From positions 186,001-250,000 of the forward strand of contig NZ_CP049160.1 of NCBI RefSeq assembly GCF_011493005.1: DNA of 64,000 nt, read 5' to 3'. The DNA is from Caballeronia sp. SBC1. Its GTDB lineage: Bacteria > Pseudomonadota > Gammaproteobacteria > Burkholderiales > Burkholderiaceae. Both the position numbers and the translations under genes were made by a program. Positions within the stretch are counted from its first letter, which is position 1. Every line of letters begins with the position of its first letter. Positions 51,774 through 60,272 of the stretch are shown one piece after another. Under the pieces are notes generated by a model, which searched no databases, had not been told where the DNA came from, and worked only from the letters and a program-made list of their open reading frames with translations.

Positions 51774-51814
51774 AAGAGACCGGATTGCGGGGAACAATCC
51801 GTCACGAGGACTAG

Positions 51815-52138
51815 CTAGAAAATGGCCGAGAACATGCCAGTGAGAATGGTCGGGCCGTAGATAGCGGTTAGCGTGATGCCAAGACCCAGCAGCACGCCGC
51901 CGAGCGACCCGCGAGCAACCGCAGAAATCAGTGCGATCGCAATCCCCAGCAGTGCCAGCATTTTGCCGCCCGAACCACTGAGAACACCTGTCAACCACTG
52001 GACAACCGTATCGAAAGTCGAGTCGCTGCCGGCGAACGCGTGGACTGCCACCAGGCACACCGTGAGAATTACGACAATCTGCAGTACCAGCTTTTTGCGG
52101 GATTTCGGATCTGCCCAGCGTTCCTTCAGATTGGCCAT
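51815..52138 (-). CDS. Conjugative pilin (TraA/VirB2-like)
   Basis: This 107-residue protein starts at the ATG at 52136-52138, with GGAG six bases upstream; the TTG further up is not needed. A basic N-terminus (LKERWADPKSRKKL) is followed by a signal-anchor-like helix with an Ala-x-Ala-like end (LTVCLVAVHAFAG), then two hydrophobic helices (MLALLGIAIALISAVA; LGLGITLTAIYGPTIL) separated by a short turn. This two-helix layout is that of VirB2/TraA pilins. Its isolation by flanking AT-rich gaps and a terminator fits a highly expressed pilin. Confidence 0.8.
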   Translation of the reverse strand: MANLKERWADPKSRKKLVLQIVVILTVCLVAVHAFAGSDSTFDTVVQWLTGVLSGSGGKMLALLGIAIALISAVARGSLGGVLLGLGITLTAIYGPTILTGMFSAIF

Positions 52139-52225
52139 GTCGGCTCCGTGCAAGGTTCAAAGTGGCTTGAATGATAATTCATAATCGCACTGTGATTTAA
52201 CGGTATGTTATCCGATTTTACCAAA
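52139..52225 (-). promoter_or_regulatory. Probable pilin promoter region
   Basis: This 87-bp gap between traV and the pilin gene is far more AT-rich than its surroundings. On the minus strand it holds GGATAACATACC, TTAAATCACAG and GATTATGAATTATCATTC, which offer several -10-like hexamers (TATGAA, TATCAT). Exact boxes cannot be fixed from sequence alone. Confidence 0.4.
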
Positions 52226-52804
52226 TCAGTTACTCGTGTTGGCAGTTGGCAACTGACTTTGTGACTGCGCACGAGCAACAGGGCGCGCAGGGTTAGGCCG
52301 GCTTCCACCAGGACCGGACGTCACGAGTACTGCGCTCGTATTCGGGCTCGGGTCGATTCGGTAGGGCACGAGCGTCTTCGCCTGAGAGGTGTTTGAGTTA
52401 TTGCCAATTGACCAACGGCGCGGCGTCACTTCGACGAAGACGATGCTTGGAAAATGGAGTTGCTGCTGATCGTCCTGCCACGTGTTGATCCACAGTCGCA
52501 TGATTCTTGCCGGTTCCATTACGGGCATAGACTGCTGGACGGGTTCTGGCAGGCTGACCTGAATGGCTGACACGGGTTGCGGGTCAAGGAGACTTTGGCG
52601 CACATCCCTGCTTGACCCCTTGGCTTCGGCCGCCTCGACGGCCGCAGGGTTGTTAGACATCGAATACGCTTCGCGCGCGGATACGCACCCTATTCCCTGG
52701 CCGCCCGGGCAGGACGGTGAAGAGGAGCCGATCCCGAACATCGATGCACAGCCGGACAGTGCTGTCGCCGTCAACGCGGCGGCCAAAATTGAATGGAAGC
52801 GCAC
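52226..52804 (-). CDS. traV: TraV family outer-membrane lipoprotein
   Basis: This 192-residue protein starts with GTG at 52802-52804, with AAGGA seven bases upstream. The lipobox ALSGC gives a lipidated Cys near residue 19. TraV landmarks are CPGGQGIGCVSAREAYSM (two Cys, about 32-49) and MRLWINTWQDDQQQLHFPSI (about 102-121) followed by VFVEVTPRRW. TraV anchors the TraB-TraK core complex to the outer membrane. The start lies 9 bp after the traB stop. Confidence 0.87.
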   Translation of the reverse strand: MRFHSILAAALTATALSGCASMFGIGSSSPSCPGGQGIGCVSAREAYSMSNNPAAVEAAEAKGSSRDVRQSLLDPQPVSAIQVSLPEPVQQSMPVMEPARIMRLWINTWQDDQQQLHFPSIVFVEVTPRRWSIGNNSNTSQAKTLVPYRIDPSPNTSAVLVTSGPGGSRPNPARPVARAQSQSQLPTANTSN

Positions 52805-52813
52805 GGCTCGTCC

Positions 52814-54112
52814 TTAAATGGGAAGGCTTACGCCTTTGGTTAGGATCACATCGACCTGTCGCAGAGGATTGATTTCGACGACTGGGACAATCTCCTTTGC
52901 GAGGTCGGTGTAGTGCTGGGCGGCGTTCGCGAAGGCTTGACCGATCGGAGCAGCTATTTGCTGGCCGTTGTTACTGTTGCTTCCAAGTTGGACATTCACA
53001 CCACTGCTATGGATGTCCGATGCTTCGGTTGCGACATAGGTCGCAACGCCTTCGCCGACCGACCCTATGAGCGCGACGCGAATGGCGTTTGCAATGAAGG
53101 CGCCGTCTTTGGCATCAAGGGTTCCGCGCAGGCCCGGTTTCCCGTCTTCACCGACGACGTAACCGTCAACAGCCACTTCGACAACGCGCCCCCCCTTCAG
53201 GACGCAAGACATACGTTCGGCTCGCAGATTTGCCCGGGCAGTAGACAGGTCTCCTGTCCCGGAGACCATGAGGAAGCAATCCTTGACGGACGCGCGTTGC
53301 TTGCCGGGGAGGATGGCGTCTTTGTCGAGCCGGATGAGCATCGGGACCGGATCTCGCTGTGATGCCCGGGTCGTCGGAAAATCTCCACCGTTGATTGCGA
53401 GGCCGCTCGTGATGCTTCCCATCGGCAGGAACATCTGCGGGCCGTCAGTAGCCTTTGTGTTTCCGGATTTCGACACGCTGGCCCCGCTCGCAGGTGGAGA
53501 GGCGGCCGGAGTGTCGGTCGTATCCCCCACGACTTCAATGCCGTCCGGCTGATCGTTGTCCGAGCTGGTCGCGCCATCACCGCTGCCATGTGGCGGACTG
53601 ATTGGCGAGGCTGCGGCGGGCCCAGCGCCGGGCAATGGGCTGTTCAGGCGGGGCTGCCCGGAGCCAGGAAACGGCGATGATCCAGGAGGCGAAATTCCGT
53701 CGCCGCTTCCTGGAGTCGGAAGCTGGGAATTCGTTCCAGTAGCGCCCGCGCTCTGGCCGTGCGTCAACGCTCCAGGACCGCCTGAACTGGTGGGATTGTC
53801 GCGTTGCTGCGTCTCGAGCGCGCTGAACCGGTGCTCCGTCTCATTCTGTTGCGACTGGAGGCGATGATCCATGTCCAATAACTGGCGCTGGATTGCCGTA
53901 ACGGTCGCATTAACATCGGTAAGATCCGTATTCCGCTGAGGTGGGGCAACCACGTTCACGCTGAGTTTGTCGCTGGGCGGCTTCGGAGGCGTCGTCTTGA
54001 CGCTGAATATCCACGCGCCCGCACCGAATGCGAGGATCGTGCCGACTACAACAGCGCGCTTCTGGCGGGCAGGCGTCATCAGCGCCCAGTTGCGTTTGAG
54101 CTGGTCGAACAT
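52814..54112 (-). CDS. traB: TraB (VirB10-like) core complex protein
   Basis: A 432-residue product starts at the ATG at 54110-54112 with AGGTGA seven bases upstream; a GTG two codons earlier overlaps the traK stop. One membrane helix lies near 20-38 (VVVGTILAFGAGAWIF), then a coiled coil (AIQRQLLDMDHRLQSQQNET), a Gly/Pro/Ser-rich periplasmic linker (about 105-200), and the VirB10-like C-terminal domain (about 215-432) with DCFLMVSGTGDLSTAR and VDGYVVGEDGKPGLRG. TraB spans both membranes as the scaffold of the F-type channel. Confidence 0.88.
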   Translation of the reverse strand: MFDQLKRNWALMTPARQKRAVVVGTILAFGAGAWIFSVKTTPPKPPSDKLSVNVVAPPQRNTDLTDVNATVTAIQRQLLDMDHRLQSQQNETEHRFSALETQQRDNPTSSGGPGALTHGQSAGATGTNSQLPTPGSGDGISPPGSSPFPGSGQPRLNSPLPGAGPAAASPISPPHGSGDGATSSDNDQPDGIEVVGDTTDTPAASPPASGASVSKSGNTKATDGPQMFLPMGSITSGLAINGGDFPTTRASQRDPVPMLIRLDKDAILPGKQRASVKDCFLMVSGTGDLSTARANLRAERMSCVLKGGRVVEVAVDGYVVGEDGKPGLRGTLDAKDGAFIANAIRVALIGSVGEGVATYVATEASDIHSSGVNVQLGSNSNNGQQIAAPIGQAFANAAQHYTDLAKEIVPVVEINPLRQVDVILTKGVSLPI

Positions 54113-54114
54113 GA

Positions 54115-55284
54115 TCACATCACCTGTTTGGCGAACATGATGAACACATCCGTGGTTTCGCCTGGGCGCACCGCGAGGTTCGGAAAGATGGTGACCGCAA
54201 GCACGTGCTCGCTGCCAAACGCCTCTTCAGACAGCGTGACGGATTCCGTTCCTGCGTTGGTTAGGTGGTATCGATAAATGTCCGCGTCAGAGCCTGCATA
54301 CCGGCCAACAGGGCTCGCCTTGATGGGTCCCGAGATGGCCATCGGCGCATCGAGCGGCGCCTGCGTGTAGCCGTCCGGTATCTGGCCAAGTACCGCCTGT
54401 TTCATGGCGGCCGTGATGCCACCAACATAGCTCGAGTCTTCGCCTGCGGATTGGGCTATGTTGCTTCTCTCGGGAATGGCGCCGTCGAGTACAAGCGTGA
54501 CGGAACGGCCGGCGATCTTCGCGGGCAGTAGGTGAAGGGACACAACGGGCGAGTTTGCTACCGCAGCATCCTTTACGAAAACGGTGGTCTCTTCCTTCGG
54601 CGAAAAGAAAACATCCGTACCCAGGACCCGAGAGCCTGAAGGATCCTCACCCCCAACTTTCTTGGCGATGACCTTCGGGGTCGTGAAGGGCGTTACCACC
54701 ATGTTTGGCTGCGTGCATGAGACCTGAAAGTCCTCGGTCACGCCGTGCCGTACGTGCAGTACGGCAGGGTCCACCCCCGGCATCTGATCCACCGTCGGAT
54801 TTGGCGGAGCCGGAAAGTGCACACGTGGCGCAACGCGCGGGGTTTGCGGCGGTAGATTGACTGTCGGAACCGTCGGGGCGGCCCGCGCTGGACTCTGCAC
54901 GACTTCTTCGCCCGGACCAAGGCCGTAGGTCGGCGCGTCGTCCGTTTGGCCGCTCTTGAGGGAATTCACAAGCCGGGAAATGTCGGCTCGCGTGAGTATG
55001 GGCGGCAACGTCTGATTTGCCGGAGCGACCGCGGCCTGGCGTGGCTGCACCGCAGCCGGAGCGGCGGCGAATTGGGCAGACATGTCAGGTGTTGTCCCGG
55101 TCGGGGGATCCATCTCGATGTGAACGTTCTGCACAACGCCACTGTCCTGCGCGAATACTGTAGCGGGGGCCGCGGCGAGAGCGATAGTGAGCAACGCGAT
55201 GGCCCGGGCCACGGGCAAGCTCCGGAAGCTCGTTATACGCCGACGGCCGACAGGCTGCTTGATAGATGGGGATAGCGTATGCAC
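54115..55284 (-). CDS. traK: TraK secretin-like conjugation protein
   Basis: The start is taken as the GTG at 55282-55284, with AAGGGA six bases upstream, giving 389 residues; the frame continues upstream but only as off-frame reading of traE. A signal peptide (AIALLTIALAAAPATVFA) ends near residue 45. A long Pro/Ala-rich segment (about 50-180) is an insertion compared with F TraK. The conserved domain follows with DEFQ-like TEDFQVSCTQPNM, GTDVFFSPKEETTVFV and the TraK C-terminal NLAVRPGETTDVFIMF. TraK forms the outer ring with TraV and TraB. Confidence 0.83.
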   Translation of the reverse strand: MHTLSPSIKQPVGRRRITSFRSLPVARAIALLTIALAAAPATVFAQDSGVVQNVHIEMDPPTGTTPDMSAQFAAAPAAVQPRQAAVAPANQTLPPILTRADISRLVNSLKSGQTDDAPTYGLGPGEEVVQSPARAAPTVPTVNLPPQTPRVAPRVHFPAPPNPTVDQMPGVDPAVLHVRHGVTEDFQVSCTQPNMVVTPFTTPKVIAKKVGGEDPSGSRVLGTDVFFSPKEETTVFVKDAAVANSPVVSLHLLPAKIAGRSVTLVLDGAIPERSNIAQSAGEDSSYVGGITAAMKQAVLGQIPDGYTQAPLDAPMAISGPIKASPVGRYAGSDADIYRYHLTNAGTESVTLSEEAFGSEHVLAVTIFPNLAVRPGETTDVFIMFAKQVM

Positions 55285-55294
55285 GGTCGATCCC

Positions 55295-56176
55295 TTATAG
55301 GCTTCCGGTTGATGCGTTGGCGGGATCGCGCCCAGTCGGCGTGACGGGTAGCGCAGGTGCAGGCCCCGAGTCGCGACTAGCCGCCGGAAGCCCACCGGCC
55401 GGAACCGGCTGGGAGATACCCGCGTTAGTGCCGGTGCGGTGACTTGGCGCAGCACCTGGGCCGTCGGTCGGATTTACGCGACCCTGCCCGCTTTCAAGAG
55501 CGCCCCGGATGTCATCGGCCTGAGGTGCGATATTGGGATGCAGACGATCTCTGACTGTAGTGTTCGACGTAGCTGCCGGATGAGTTTTCTGCCATTGCAG
55601 AGTGCGGGCGGGACCCACGTACGAAGTGAAACCCGTGATTTTCGGCAGACCCGCAACCATGTGCATGGTCATCTCGTAGGTAACAGGTAGTTGAGCCACT
55701 GGCTGAGCGGTAGTCTTATACGCAGTCGTGTTGAGCGTTCCTTCGATGAACACCTTGTGGGTGGACGCCTCCCAGGCCGTGTTATGAGGAACGAATACGT
55801 TCAAGGCGCCGCTCGTCGTGTACGCCGGATCATCGGCGATCGCATAGATCTGGTCGCGCACAGCCGGGTAAATCGTCGAATCAACGATGAATGCCAGATG
55901 GTCCGCAACGAAATGTGCGGTTTGCGGCGTCACCGATCCAACGGCACTCGCGACGTACAGGCCCCACGACTCATAGAAGTTGGATGACGCGCTGTCCCAG
56001 GCAACGGAGTATTCGGCAGTCATGTTGGGCGGCTGTTCCACGAGCCGCTCATGCATAGACGCGATCTTGAATGTGAGCGCCAGGTTGGCCAGAACGAGCC
56101 CGCCAATCGAGGCGGCGAGCCAGTAGTTCGCGTTGCGCGTGCCGTCCCAGGTTTGAAAGAGGCGAGGCATCTTCAT
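55295..56176 (-). CDS. traE: TraE family conjugation protein
   Basis: This 293-residue protein starts at the ATG at 56174-56176, which overlaps the traL stop. A membrane helix (ASIGGLVLANLALTFKI, about 22-38) precedes the TraE periplasmic domain (about 50-190) with SNFYESWGLYVASAVGSVTP and the strand HKVFIEGTLNTTA. The C-terminal ~90 residues are Pro/Gly-rich and are an extension beyond F TraE (188 residues). TraE is a VirB8-like inner-membrane assembly factor. Confidence 0.85.
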   Translation of the reverse strand: MKMPRLFQTWDGTRNANYWLAASIGGLVLANLALTFKIASMHERLVEQPPNMTAEYSVAWDSASSNFYESWGLYVASAVGSVTPQTAHFVADHLAFIVDSTIYPAVRDQIYAIADDPAYTTSGALNVFVPHNTAWEASTHKVFIEGTLNTTAYKTTAQPVAQLPVTYEMTMHMVAGLPKITGFTSYVGPARTLQWQKTHPAATSNTTVRDRLHPNIAPQADDIRGALESGQGRVNPTDGPGAAPSHRTGTNAGISQPVPAGGLPAASRDSGPAPALPVTPTGRDPANASTGSL

Positions 56177-56451
56177 TGGATGAATTCCCTGGCGAGCCCA
56201 TTGGTAAAGATTCTGTTGAGAGACATGAGGCCGTACCAGTAACCCATGTGGTGAAGCGTGCCCGGCAGCATGTTGCGCTTGTAGCGTATGTAGACGACGC
56301 TGAGTGCAAGTCCGGCCAGAACGGAGGTCGTGAAGCCGTTCATAATTACGCCGAAGCCCATTGCCAGCAGCACGGGCAACAGGTCGTCGGTCTCCCAGAA
56401 CACGATCTGCGGTGGGTTATCGATCATCTGAGGGATGTCGCGCTCGATCAC
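56173..56451 (-). CDS. traL: TraL family conjugation protein
   Basis: The likely start is the GTG at 56449-56451, which has AAGGAG six bases upstream and overlaps the lipoprotein stop (GTGA); this gives 92 residues, the usual TraL size. Two hydrophobic segments follow (LLPVLLAMGFGVIMNGF; TSVLAGLALSVVYIRYK), then PGTLHHMGYWYGLM, typical of TraL. The protein is needed for pilus assembly at the inner membrane. Confidence 0.85.
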   Translation of the reverse strand: MIERDIPQMIDNPPQIVFWETDDLLPVLLAMGFGVIMNGFTTSVLAGLALSVVYIRYKRNMLPGTLHHMGYWYGLMSLNRIFTNGLAREFIQ

Positions 56452-56855
56452 GATGCACTCCTTGAGTTTGATGGACGGCAAAGCGGCGCGACGGATTTCG
56501 TCAGCGCCCGCTTCACCTTGTGCCGCGAACGACTGTGTTTGGTGACTATCGGTGCTGTCTTGAGCACGGGCTCGTCGTCAAGATCGAGCGGCGCGGAAAC
56601 AACCATGGGTTCGAGCTGATCGATCTCCCACCCATCCGGCGGAACCGGTTTGACGGGTTGAGCCGTGATAACAGGCTCCTGCGCGGTACCGAGGCTCGCG
56701 TAATCTGAACCGGTCGAACGCGTTTCAACGCCCAGCCAGCCGCGTTTGGCGACATACGGCTCGGGGGCATGCTCTGGCGCGCACCCTCCGAGCAGCCATG
56801 TTGTCGCGACCGCCACGAGGAGGTTGCGACTGGCTGACGAAATGGCGCGCTGCAT
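56448..56855 (-). CDS. Lipoprotein upstream of traL
   Basis: A 135-residue product starts at the ATG at 56853-56855. The signal sequence ends in the lipobox LLGGC (Cys near residue 23). The mature part is Pro/Val-rich and ends in a basic segment (KHSRSRHKVKRALTK). Its stop overlaps the traL start. The composition of a short, periplasm-spanning, Pro-rich lipoprotein suggests a structural role in the channel. No Tra family was recognised. The longer frame to 57080 lacks a start signal and runs antisense to nothing useful. Confidence 0.65.
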   Translation of the reverse strand: MQRAISSASRNLLVAVATTWLLGGCAPEHAPEPYVAKRGWLGVETRSTGSDYASLGTAQEPVITAQPVKPVPPDGWEIDQLEPMVVSAPLDLDDEPVLKTAPIVTKHSRSRHKVKRALTKSVAPLCRPSNSRSAS

Positions 56856-56893
56856 GCGCTTCGTGCGCGCAGTTGCCCGCTTGTAAAAGCCCC

Positions 56894-57340
56894 TCAAGAT
56901 TTGCTCCTGCGCAAATGCCGTATTGCCCGCAATGGCTTGATGATTCGCCAGAGTAGCAAAATCTCCATGAGGTAAATAATTATCCTGAGACGAATAAATG
57001 CGTTCTTCGCATGCGGAAAAACGAGTTGAAGCGTTGCAGGAGTCCACCCGTCCTCGGCAATGGAGGATACGGGCGTGCATGCGCCGAAATGCGGGGGCCA
57101 GGCGCTTAGCGAGAGCGTGGACAGGAACGCAGCGCGGAAGGGGCTACGAACCTGCCAGCTGTCGCACCGTACTGGCGTTGGGCCCGGCGTGAACTCCCAA
57201 GGCGCGCTTGCTGAGTCCGCGGCAGCTGCGTGCGAATCTGCTTGTGGCGTTTGCGGTTGCTCGCGCGATATCGCTTCAACATGCGAGGACAGCGCGCAGG
57301 AGGCGATCAGGGCGCAAGCCATTCGGCAAAATCTGCCCAT
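56894..57340 (-). CDS. Hypothetical membrane protein of the tra operon
   Basis: This 148-residue protein starts at the ATG at 57338-57340, overlapping the preceding gene by 34 bp. An N-terminal signal-like helix (MACALIASCALSSHVEA) is followed by a Pro/Ala-rich region with two Cys, and a C-terminal membrane helix (IIIYLMEILLLWRIIKPL, about 122-139) with a basic tail. It is probably an inner-membrane protein with a periplasmic domain. No family was recognised. Confidence 0.58.
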   Translation of the reverse strand: MGRFCRMACALIASCALSSHVEAISREQPQTPQADSHAAAADSASAPWEFTPGPTPVRCDSWQVRSPFRAAFLSTLSLSAWPPHFGACTPVSSIAEDGWTPATLQLVFPHAKNAFIRLRIIIYLMEILLLWRIIKPLRAIRHLRRSKS

Positions 57341-57849
57341 CCGCCGTATCCTAGTTTGACAGGTTGATCTTCGATAACGAACGCGGGGTAGCCGGGTAGC
57401 GACCGCGTGGCCAAGGTGTTTTCGTGTTGCGCGTGCATCGCGAGCGGAGTGACGGGAACGCTCCAGCTTTGAACGAAGAAACCTTCCATGCTGTTGGCCG
57501 CAAACGCGCGAGCGGCGGCCGCTGCAGAGTCAGGCGTGTCGCCCACGGGGACGAACCGAAGCTCAAACGATGAGAGAGTGCGATCGTGAATGGCCGCATG
57601 GGTGCGCAGGTCAGAAAAGGCATTCAGGCAAATATCGCATCCTGAGTCCAGGATGAACCAGAGGGGAGTCCTGCCCAGGGACGGTTCATCGACGATGTAC
57701 TTGAGCGCGCTCGTGTCGAGCTGAAGCTGGACGCTATGGGGAGCGCCGTCGGGTTTCGTCGGAGTCACCGCCGCGTTTGCTGAGGTGGGTGCTGTCATCG
57801 GCGCGAGAAGCGCCGCGATACACCCGACGAGGAAGTCGCGGCGGCTCAT
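57307..57849 (-). CDS. Thioredoxin-fold protein with Tat-like signal (DsbC/TrbB-like)
   Basis: This 180-residue protein starts at the ATG at 57847-57849, overlapping the previous stop (ATGA). The N-terminus SRRDFLVGCIAALLA fits a twin-arginine signal. The thioredoxin-like core has the active-site CDIC in FILDSGCDICLNAF (about 65-78), and a cis-Pro region LPGYPAFVIED near the C-terminus. F-type systems use TrbB or DsbC homologues to form or shuffle disulfides in Cys-rich Tra proteins such as TraU, TraH and TraN. It precedes a hypothetical membrane gene. Confidence 0.75.
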   Translation of the reverse strand: MSRRDFLVGCIAALLAPMTAPTSANAAVTPTKPDGAPHSVQLQLDTSALKYIVDEPSLGRTPLWFILDSGCDICLNAFSDLRTHAAIHDRTLSSFELRFVPVGDTPDSAAAAARAFAANSMEGFFVQSWSVPVTPLAMHAQHENTLATRSLPGYPAFVIEDQPVKLGYGGWADFAEWLAP

Positions 57850-58556
57850 GAGTTCATTGCCATGGAGATCAGGCCGTTGAGCAGCTGGACGAGCGTTCCA
57901 TAGTTCCCGCCCGTGTAGTTCGCGTTGGTCGTGTAGCGGCCGCCGACGCCAAAATCTGGAGTGGCGCTTACACGATACCGGCGCGCGAGCGCGGCCGCCC
58001 GCAGCAGTCGGTCCCGCGTTTCGGGCGAATGTAACGCGGAAAGAACCACGTCGCGTCGCAGACCCATGCCGTAGAGAATCTGAGGAAAATCCTTGGCGGT
58101 GGGCATCGGATCGCGTCGTTGTCCGAGGTCATACGCACGTGCCTCGAACTCGGCCATTCGATCGGGGATGAGACTGCGTGCGACGTAATATGCCGCGGTG
58201 GCAGACAGGGCCGTTGGATCATCGATCATCAGCGGGACCGGGACAAAGAGTACCGGCTTTGGAATCGTTCTACCCCATGCCTCGAATGACTCTGCGTATT
58301 GGGCACAGAACGGGCAGGTGTAAAGAAAGAACATGAACACCCTATTGCGGTCTTCTGCAAAGTCGCCTATTTCCAGATAGGGCTTGATGTTGATTTTGCC
58401 ATTGTCCTGTCCCGCGAGGCCCGAACTGGTTGGAAGGCCAGGAACGGTTCCGTCGTCATCAACGGCCTGCGCGTTGACCTGCCGAGCGCCGATGCCAGTC
58501 AGGCTGGCGAGTCCCGTGGAGGCGGCCGAAAGGAGAAAGTGTCGTCGGTTTGCCAT
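57846..58556 (-). CDS. DsbA-like thiol:disulfide protein with Tat-like signal
   Basis: A 236-residue product starts at the ATG at 58554-58556 (NRRHFLLSA, a twin-arginine-type signal). The thioredoxin domain has FFLYTCPFCAQYAESF (active site CPFC, about 81-84), a helical DsbA-like insertion and the cis-Pro segment VSATPDFGVGG near 200. It is probably a periplasmic oxidase or isomerase for T4SS proteins. Together with the next gene and TraF it makes three thioredoxin-fold proteins in one transfer region. It starts 8 bp after the GspE-type ATPase stop. Confidence 0.8.
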   Translation of the reverse strand: MANRRHFLLSAASTGLASLTGIGARQVNAQAVDDDGTVPGLPTSSGLAGQDNGKINIKPYLEIGDFAEDRNRVFMFFLYTCPFCAQYAESFEAWGRTIPKPVLFVPVPLMIDDPTALSATAAYYVARSLIPDRMAEFEARAYDLGQRRDPMPTAKDFPQILYGMGLRRDVVLSALHSPETRDRLLRAAALARRYRVSATPDFGVGGRYTTNANYTGGNYGTLVQLLNGLISMAMNS

Positions 58557-58563
58557 GGAATGC

Positions 58564-59841
58564 TCACTGGGCGAATTTAAGTGCTGTCCTGAAGTCGACA
58601 AGCCGCTGCGAGCTCATGTCGATTCCGGCCTGGAGAAGGGGCGCGTATTGTGGTTGCGCGAACGCCTCTTCGCGCATCGCTTCGCGATCACCACGTTCGA
58701 TGGCCACACGTAGCGAATCGGTGCCGACGAGCATCTCCATGATCGGAATCCGCCCTTTGTAGCCATCCCTGCAATGGTCACAGCCGCTTGGGTTCGCCGC
58801 ATAGAAGGGACGATCGAATTCAATTCGGGAGCCACCATGCTTCGTCTTTATCCTCTTGATCTGTTCGTCGGTCGGTACGTGCAGGGTCGAACAGCTCGGG
58901 CACAACCTGCGCGGAAGACGCTGAGCGGTGACGAGACGAATCGCGTCTGCGATTTCATATGCTTTGACGCCCAGGTCGAGGAAGCGGGTGATCGTTGAAA
59001 GCGCATTGCGCGTGTGAAGCGTGGACAGCATCAGGTGCCCCGTGTTTGCAGCGGTCAGCGTCACGCCGGCGGTTTCTCCATCGCGGATTTCGCCTATTAG
59101 TCCGGCTTCAAAATCCTGACGCAACATCGCTCGCAGAATCCTGGCGAAAGTACGGTGAGCGGTGACGGCGATCTGTGTAGCTCCTCTCAGCGTGTATTCG
59201 ATCGGGTCCTCGGCGGTCATGATGTGGATGTCCGGCTCGTTTAGATGATCGAGGCAGGCATATAAGGTTGTCGTCTTGCCGGAACCGGTCGGACCGACGT
59301 TGAGGATGAGACCTTCTTCTTCCTCGAGCGCTTCCATCAGCGCTGCACGAAGCTTGGACGGCATCCAGATGTCTGCAATCTTTCTCGCAGCGTTGGCCTC
59401 GTCAAGAATCCGGCAGACAATCGACTGTCCAAGGTCACTTGGGAGAATGGAGACCCGGATATCCACGCGGCGTCCGTCGACGGCGACAGTGAACTTCCCG
59501 TCGAGCGGTGACTCAGTGTCGGATACCTCGAGGTTGCAGCGCGAACGGATCTTGACGTTGATTTCCCGCGCTGCGTTGCTATTCAGAAGGAACCGCTCGC
59601 GCAGCACGCCGTCGGTTCGAATGCGCACCTGAAAGCCGTTTTGGTGATGTCGCATGTGGATGTCGGATGCGCCCTCCCGGCAAGCGGTCGGAAACAGATA
59701 GTTCAGAAATTCGACGAGCTTCCCATCACCGCTCGAGGTGCTGATAAACCGGTCGAGACCGTTATGAAGAAACCCGGTGGACGAGACGAGCAACGACGCG
59801 AAGTCAGGTTGCGTGGCCACGACCAGGTCTGGCGCATTCAC
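58564..59841 (-). CDS. GspE/PilB-type secretion ATPase
   Basis: This 425-residue protein starts with GTG at 59839-59841, with GGAG eight bases upstream and overlap with the preceding stop. Landmarks of the GspE/PilT superfamily are GASDIHMRHHQNGFQVRIR, Walker A LNVGPTGSGKTTTLYA (about 181-196), the Asp box TAEDPIEY, Walker B LIGEIRDGETA (about 249-259), and a CPSC/CDHC zinc site (about 318-321 and about 356-359) as in GspE and PilB. F-type conjugation systems normally have no VirB11-class ATPase, so its place inside this tra operon is unusual. Confidence 0.88.
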   Translation of the reverse strand: MNAPDLVVATQPDFASLLVSSTGFLHNGLDRFISTSSGDGKLVEFLNYLFPTACREGASDIHMRHHQNGFQVRIRTDGVLRERFLLNSNAAREINVKIRSRCNLEVSDTESPLDGKFTVAVDGRRVDIRVSILPSDLGQSIVCRILDEANAARKIADIWMPSKLRAALMEALEEEEGLILNVGPTGSGKTTTLYACLDHLNEPDIHIMTAEDPIEYTLRGATQIAVTAHRTFARILRAMLRQDFEAGLIGEIRDGETAGVTLTAANTGHLMLSTLHTRNALSTITRFLDLGVKAYEIADAIRLVTAQRLPRRLCPSCSTLHVPTDEQIKRIKTKHGGSRIEFDRPFYAANPSGCDHCRDGYKGRIPIMEMLVGTDSLRVAIERGDREAMREEAFAQPQYAPLLQAGIDMSSQRLVDFRTALKFAQ

Positions 59842-60272
59842 AGCTTGTCTCCGTCGTTTTCACTTCCCGTCGCCGCAGTTGTGGAGGCAGCGGCGGTGTC
59901 GCCACCGCGATGGTGGCGGTTAGTCGCCCAAGGCTGCGGATCCTGGCCGGCCGTGTCTGCCGCAGTGCTGCCGCGTGGTCGATAGTCCCCAAAGACGGGG
60001 TCGACATCGTTGAAGCGGGGAAGGGGTTGTCCATCGTAAGCCCAAGACCAGATCGATGAGCGGCATGCCTCGATCATAGGCAGAGCGTCGTCACGCACGT
60101 CGCGTCCGGTATCTTCATCGAGCATCCCGATTACCGCACCGAATAGCCGTACGCTCGCGCCTAGAGGCATGCAGGTTCGGCTGACACGTACAGCAGGGTC
60201 TGTAGACACCATGACATAGGTGACCCATCCAACCAGCGCGGCGCCGGCCACATAGGAGATGACCGTCTTCAT
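59838..60272 (-). CDS. Hypothetical membrane-anchored protein
   Basis: This 144-residue protein starts at the ATG at 60270-60272, overlapping the transglycosylase stop (ATGA). A single N-terminal helix (YVAGAALVGWVTYVMV) anchors it. The periplasmic part contains two Cys and a SSIWSWAYDGQPLPRFNDV segment, followed by a disordered, Thr/Ala-rich tail. Both ends overlap neighbours, so it is an integral operon member. No family was recognised. Confidence 0.6.
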   Translation of the reverse strand: MKTVISYVAGAALVGWVTYVMVSTDPAVRVSRTCMPLGASVRLFGAVIGMLDEDTGRDVRDDALPMIEACRSSIWSWAYDGQPLPRFNDVDPVFGDYRPRGSTAADTAGQDPQPWATNRHHRGGDTAAASTTAATGSENDGDKL

